Below, piece by piece: positions 4,541 to 6,445 of a stretch of 6,445 nucleotides of DNA; positions within the stretch are counted from its first letter, which is position 1, and the number at the start of each line of letters is the position of its first letter. The stretch spans positions 1 through 6,445 of the forward strand of contig WTCK01000159.1 in the NCBI GenBank assembly GCA_013138615.1, read 5' to 3'. Under the pieces are notes generated by a model that did not search any database, was not told where the DNA came from, and was given only the letters and a program-made list of their open reading frames with translations. Origin of the DNA: Candidatus Thorarchaeota archaeon (lineage in GTDB: Archaea > Asgardarchaeota > Thorarchaeia > Thorarchaeales > Thorarchaeaceae). The translations under genes were made by a program, and so were the position numbers.

Positions 4541-6445
4541 CTATCTTGCAAGCTTTGCAGCTGCAACTACCGCTTGACCTGATGAAATTCCTCCATCACC
4601 AGGTGGAATATGCCTGTGAATCAATGGCGTGAGATGCTCATTGGTGACATGGTTGATGATTGCATTGGTTATGATTCGGTTCAATGCAACACCTCCAGAG
4701 AATCCTACATAGTCTAACCCCTCGTTGTGTGATGCATCACAAGCTATCTTGGCAAGCGATTCACCAAGGTACCATTGAGCTGCATAAGCGAGTTCAACGG
4801 GCTTAGCTCCATCTTTCTTGAGCTCAAGTAGCTGCTTTAGTGATTCAGCAATATCCAGGAATGTACCCTCACTGTTTGTATTGAATTTGGGTTCAAGCCG
4901 TATCTTCGTTTTGTGGGCAACTGATTCAAGTTTCATGGGGCATTCCCCATCATAGGTATTCTCCGAGCAAATCCCTAGTGCTATAGCTACTGCATCAAGA
5001 TATCGTCCGGCACTGCTGCTTTGAACAACATTCACTTTTCGTTTGGTCGCTTCAATGAGCAATGACAGCGACTCTTCCGTAGTGCCTACGCCAGGGGCAA
5101 TCAAGCTTCCTTCAACAACATCCAACATCTCACGTAAGCTCAGTTCCTTTCGAAGCAGTCCAACGAACGGTCTCACTGCATGCTTTGCAGAGAGATCTCC
5201 GCCAGCATACGCAGTGTGTTCCAGCCCCCCGATTCTTGCATACTCTTCGAATCCTCCTACAAGGACTTCACCGCCCCATGCACTGCCATCATCCCCATAG
5301 CCAAATCCATCGGCTGTAATACAAGTGATACGCGTATTGGATGGCAGTTGATGATCAACCATGAGTGACGCTAAGTGAGCATGATGGTGCTGTACGCGGA
5401 AGAGTGGAATATCCTTGGTCAATGCTAATGTTTCTGCAAACTCAGTAGTTAGGAACTCAGGATGGAAGTCACAAGCCACAGCATTGACCTGATCGACGGC
5501 CAACAGATGAGTCATATGATTCAAGGCGTCAGACAGGAACTCGATGTTCTCAAGTCGGTCCGTGTCACCGATGTGCTGGGTGACGTAAATGCGTCCAGAC
5601 TTCAACACTGCACCAGTCGTCTTTTCTTCTGGGCCTACTGCAATTACTGTTGATGGGTCATGAGGCCCTTCCAGCCTAATCGAGTCAGGTACGTAGCCCC
5701 TTGCTCGCCGTATAAAGACCGCATTATCACTGCTGATGGCCTTGATAACAGAATCATCTGCCCTTTGGTGTATTCTCCTATTATGAACAAGAAAATAATC
5801 GGCAACCCCTTTTAGCTTGGACATGATAGTGTCAGGATGAATGTACATTGGGAGTCCTGTAGGATTCGCACTTGTCATAACTAGTGCTGGACCCTCTAGA
5901 GAATGAAACAATAGATGATGAAGAGGAGAATACGGAAGCATCACTCCCACGGTATCAAGCCCTGGTGATATCAGCTCTAAAGCGTCATCTGGCATTACAC
6001 TTGCTCCCTCAGATGGCTGATTCCTTTTAGCAATCCAGCTTCGTTTCTTCACGAGTACAATTGGCCTTCTCCATGAAGTGATCAATTCTTCCTCCATCGG
6101 CGTGGGTCTTGAGAATGCTCTAACAGCATCGAGGTTTCTTGCCATGACGGCAAAGGGTCGATACGCTCTCTGTTTCCGGGTCCTAAGGTTTCGTATGGGA
6201 GTGACATCAGTCACTTTCGTCACCAAATGAGTTCCGCCAATTCCTTGAACTGCAATAATAGATCCCTGCGACAACAGTTCTGCAGCACTAGCAATAGGGT
6301 TGGCATCCACAACTGGTCGGTTATGTGCATCCACGAGTCGATAGGTTGGCCCACATTTCTCACAAGCAGTAGTCTGAGCATGATACCTGCGGTCGAGTGG
6401 ACTTGTATAACCTGTATTACAAATATCACAGAGAGGAAAATCAAC
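4541..6445 (-). CDS. hypF: Carbamoyltransferase HypF, [NiFe]-hydrogenase maturation; N-terminus beyond window
   Basis: HypF uses carbamoyl phosphate and ATP to make carbamoyl-adenylate and passes the carbamoyl group to the HypE C-terminal cysteine, the source of the hydrogenase CN ligands. The frame is open through the right edge; 634 residues are visible (numbered from the edge) of the usual roughly 750. Missing are the acylphosphatase domain and first zinc finger. The second zinc finger shows C6, C9, DRRYHAQ at 18-24, C28, and CGP with C31. The YrdC-like domain has RPFAVMAR near 96-103, SANPTG at 192-197, RADDSV at 228-233 and RRARGYVPD at 246-254. The Kae1-like domain has VQHHHAH at 351-357, DGFGYGDDGSAWGGE at 379-393, FSGGVALNR at 582-590 and PPGDGGISSGQA at 614-625. 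GTG at 6334 is not the start, because the zinc finger lies upstream in frame. It converges on iorB with a three-base gap. Confidence 0.97.
   Translation of the reverse strand, partial: VDFPLCDICNTGYTSPLDRRYHAQTTACEKCGPTYRLVDAHNRPVVDANPIASAAELLSQGSIIAVQGIGGTHLVTKVTDVTPIRNLRTRKQRAYRPFAVMARNLDAVRAFSRPTPMEEELITSWRRPIVLVKKRSWIAKRNQPSEGASVMPDDALELISPGLDTVGVMLPYSPLHHLLFHSLEGPALVMTSANPTGLPMYIHPDTIMSKLKGVADYFLVHNRRIHQRADDSVIKAISSDNAVFIRRARGYVPDSIRLEGPHDPSTVIAVGPEEKTTGAVLKSGRIYVTQHIGDTDRLENIEFLSDALNHMTHLLAVDQVNAVACDFHPEFLTTEFAETLALTKDIPLFRVQHHHAHLASLMVDHQLPSNTRITCITADGFGYGDDGSAWGGEVLVGGFEEYARIGGLEHTAYAGGDLSAKHAVRPFVGLLRKELSLREMLDVVEGSLIAPGVGTTEESLSLLIEATKRKVNVVQSSSAGRYLDAVAIALGICSENTYDGECPMKLESVAHKTKIRLEPKFNTNSEGTFLDIAESLKQLLELKKDGAKPVELAYAAQWYLGESLAKIACDASHNEGLDYVGFSGGVALNRIITNAIINHVTNEHLTPLIHRHIPPGDGGISSGQAVVAAAKLAR

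Noticed and set aside
4075..4566. 163-codon minus-strand frame opposite iorB
   Set aside because: It overlaps iorB fully and the hypF 3' end. IorB has strong motifs and the antisense product has none.
6332..6334. GTG at 6334 as the hypF start
   Set aside because: The frame continues upstream to the window edge with conserved HypF zinc-finger residues, so the gene begins beyond the window.
6220..6444. Minus-strand open frame at the right edge
   Set aside because: It is the wrong frame: the neighbouring minus frame there encodes the HypF zinc finger C-x2-C, DRRYHAQ, C-x2-CGP.

Overview
The window looks like a piece of an archaeal genome of moderate G+C. The evidence is the two-subunit indolepyruvate:ferredoxin oxidoreductase, the [NiFe]-hydrogenase maturation factor HypF, strong Shine-Dalgarno sites with GTG/TTG starts, and above all two copies of the archaeal Orc1/Cdc6 origin recognition box. 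A stand-alone protein resembling the lysine-ketoglutarate reductase half of eukaryotic AASS is unusual for an archaeon. It makes me think of an Asgard (Thorarchaeota-like) lineage, but that is only a guess.

Layout. Bases 1-1130 (minus) hold most of a lysine-ketoglutarate reductase-like gene whose 3' end lies beyond the left edge. Bases 1276-1566 (plus) hold a small unrecognised gene for a protein of 96 residues, with a basic front half and an acidic back half. Bases 1567-2033 are non-coding and are the most interesting part. Two origin recognition boxes face away from each other (1659-1679 minus, 1804-1824 plus) around an A/T-rich core with 23 consecutive A/T bases at 1754-1776. Palindromes of the form GAACAYGTGTTC lie outside the boxes at 1603-1620 and 1883-1900, and a third lies at 1246-1259 in the gap between the two left-hand genes. 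Each palindrome is preceded by TGTAATAC at a gap of 16, 8 and 16 bases. Bases 2034-3932 and 3929-4537 (plus) are iorA and iorB, overlapping by four bases as an operon. Bases 4541-6445 (minus) are hypF, open at the right edge and ending three bases from iorB.

How it fits together. I read the non-coding segment as a probable chromosomal replication origin. It lies between a leftward amino-acid catabolism gene and a rightward one, both co-directional with forks leaving it. LKR (lysine) and IorAB (arylpyruvates from aromatic amino acids) both suggest amino-acid catabolism. HypF implies that the organism makes a [NiFe] hydrogenase, which could dispose of reduced ferredoxin from IorAB. The shared palindromes may be operators of a common regulator for the flanking genes, or an origin-linked partition or initiation motif. 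The sequence alone does not decide between these.
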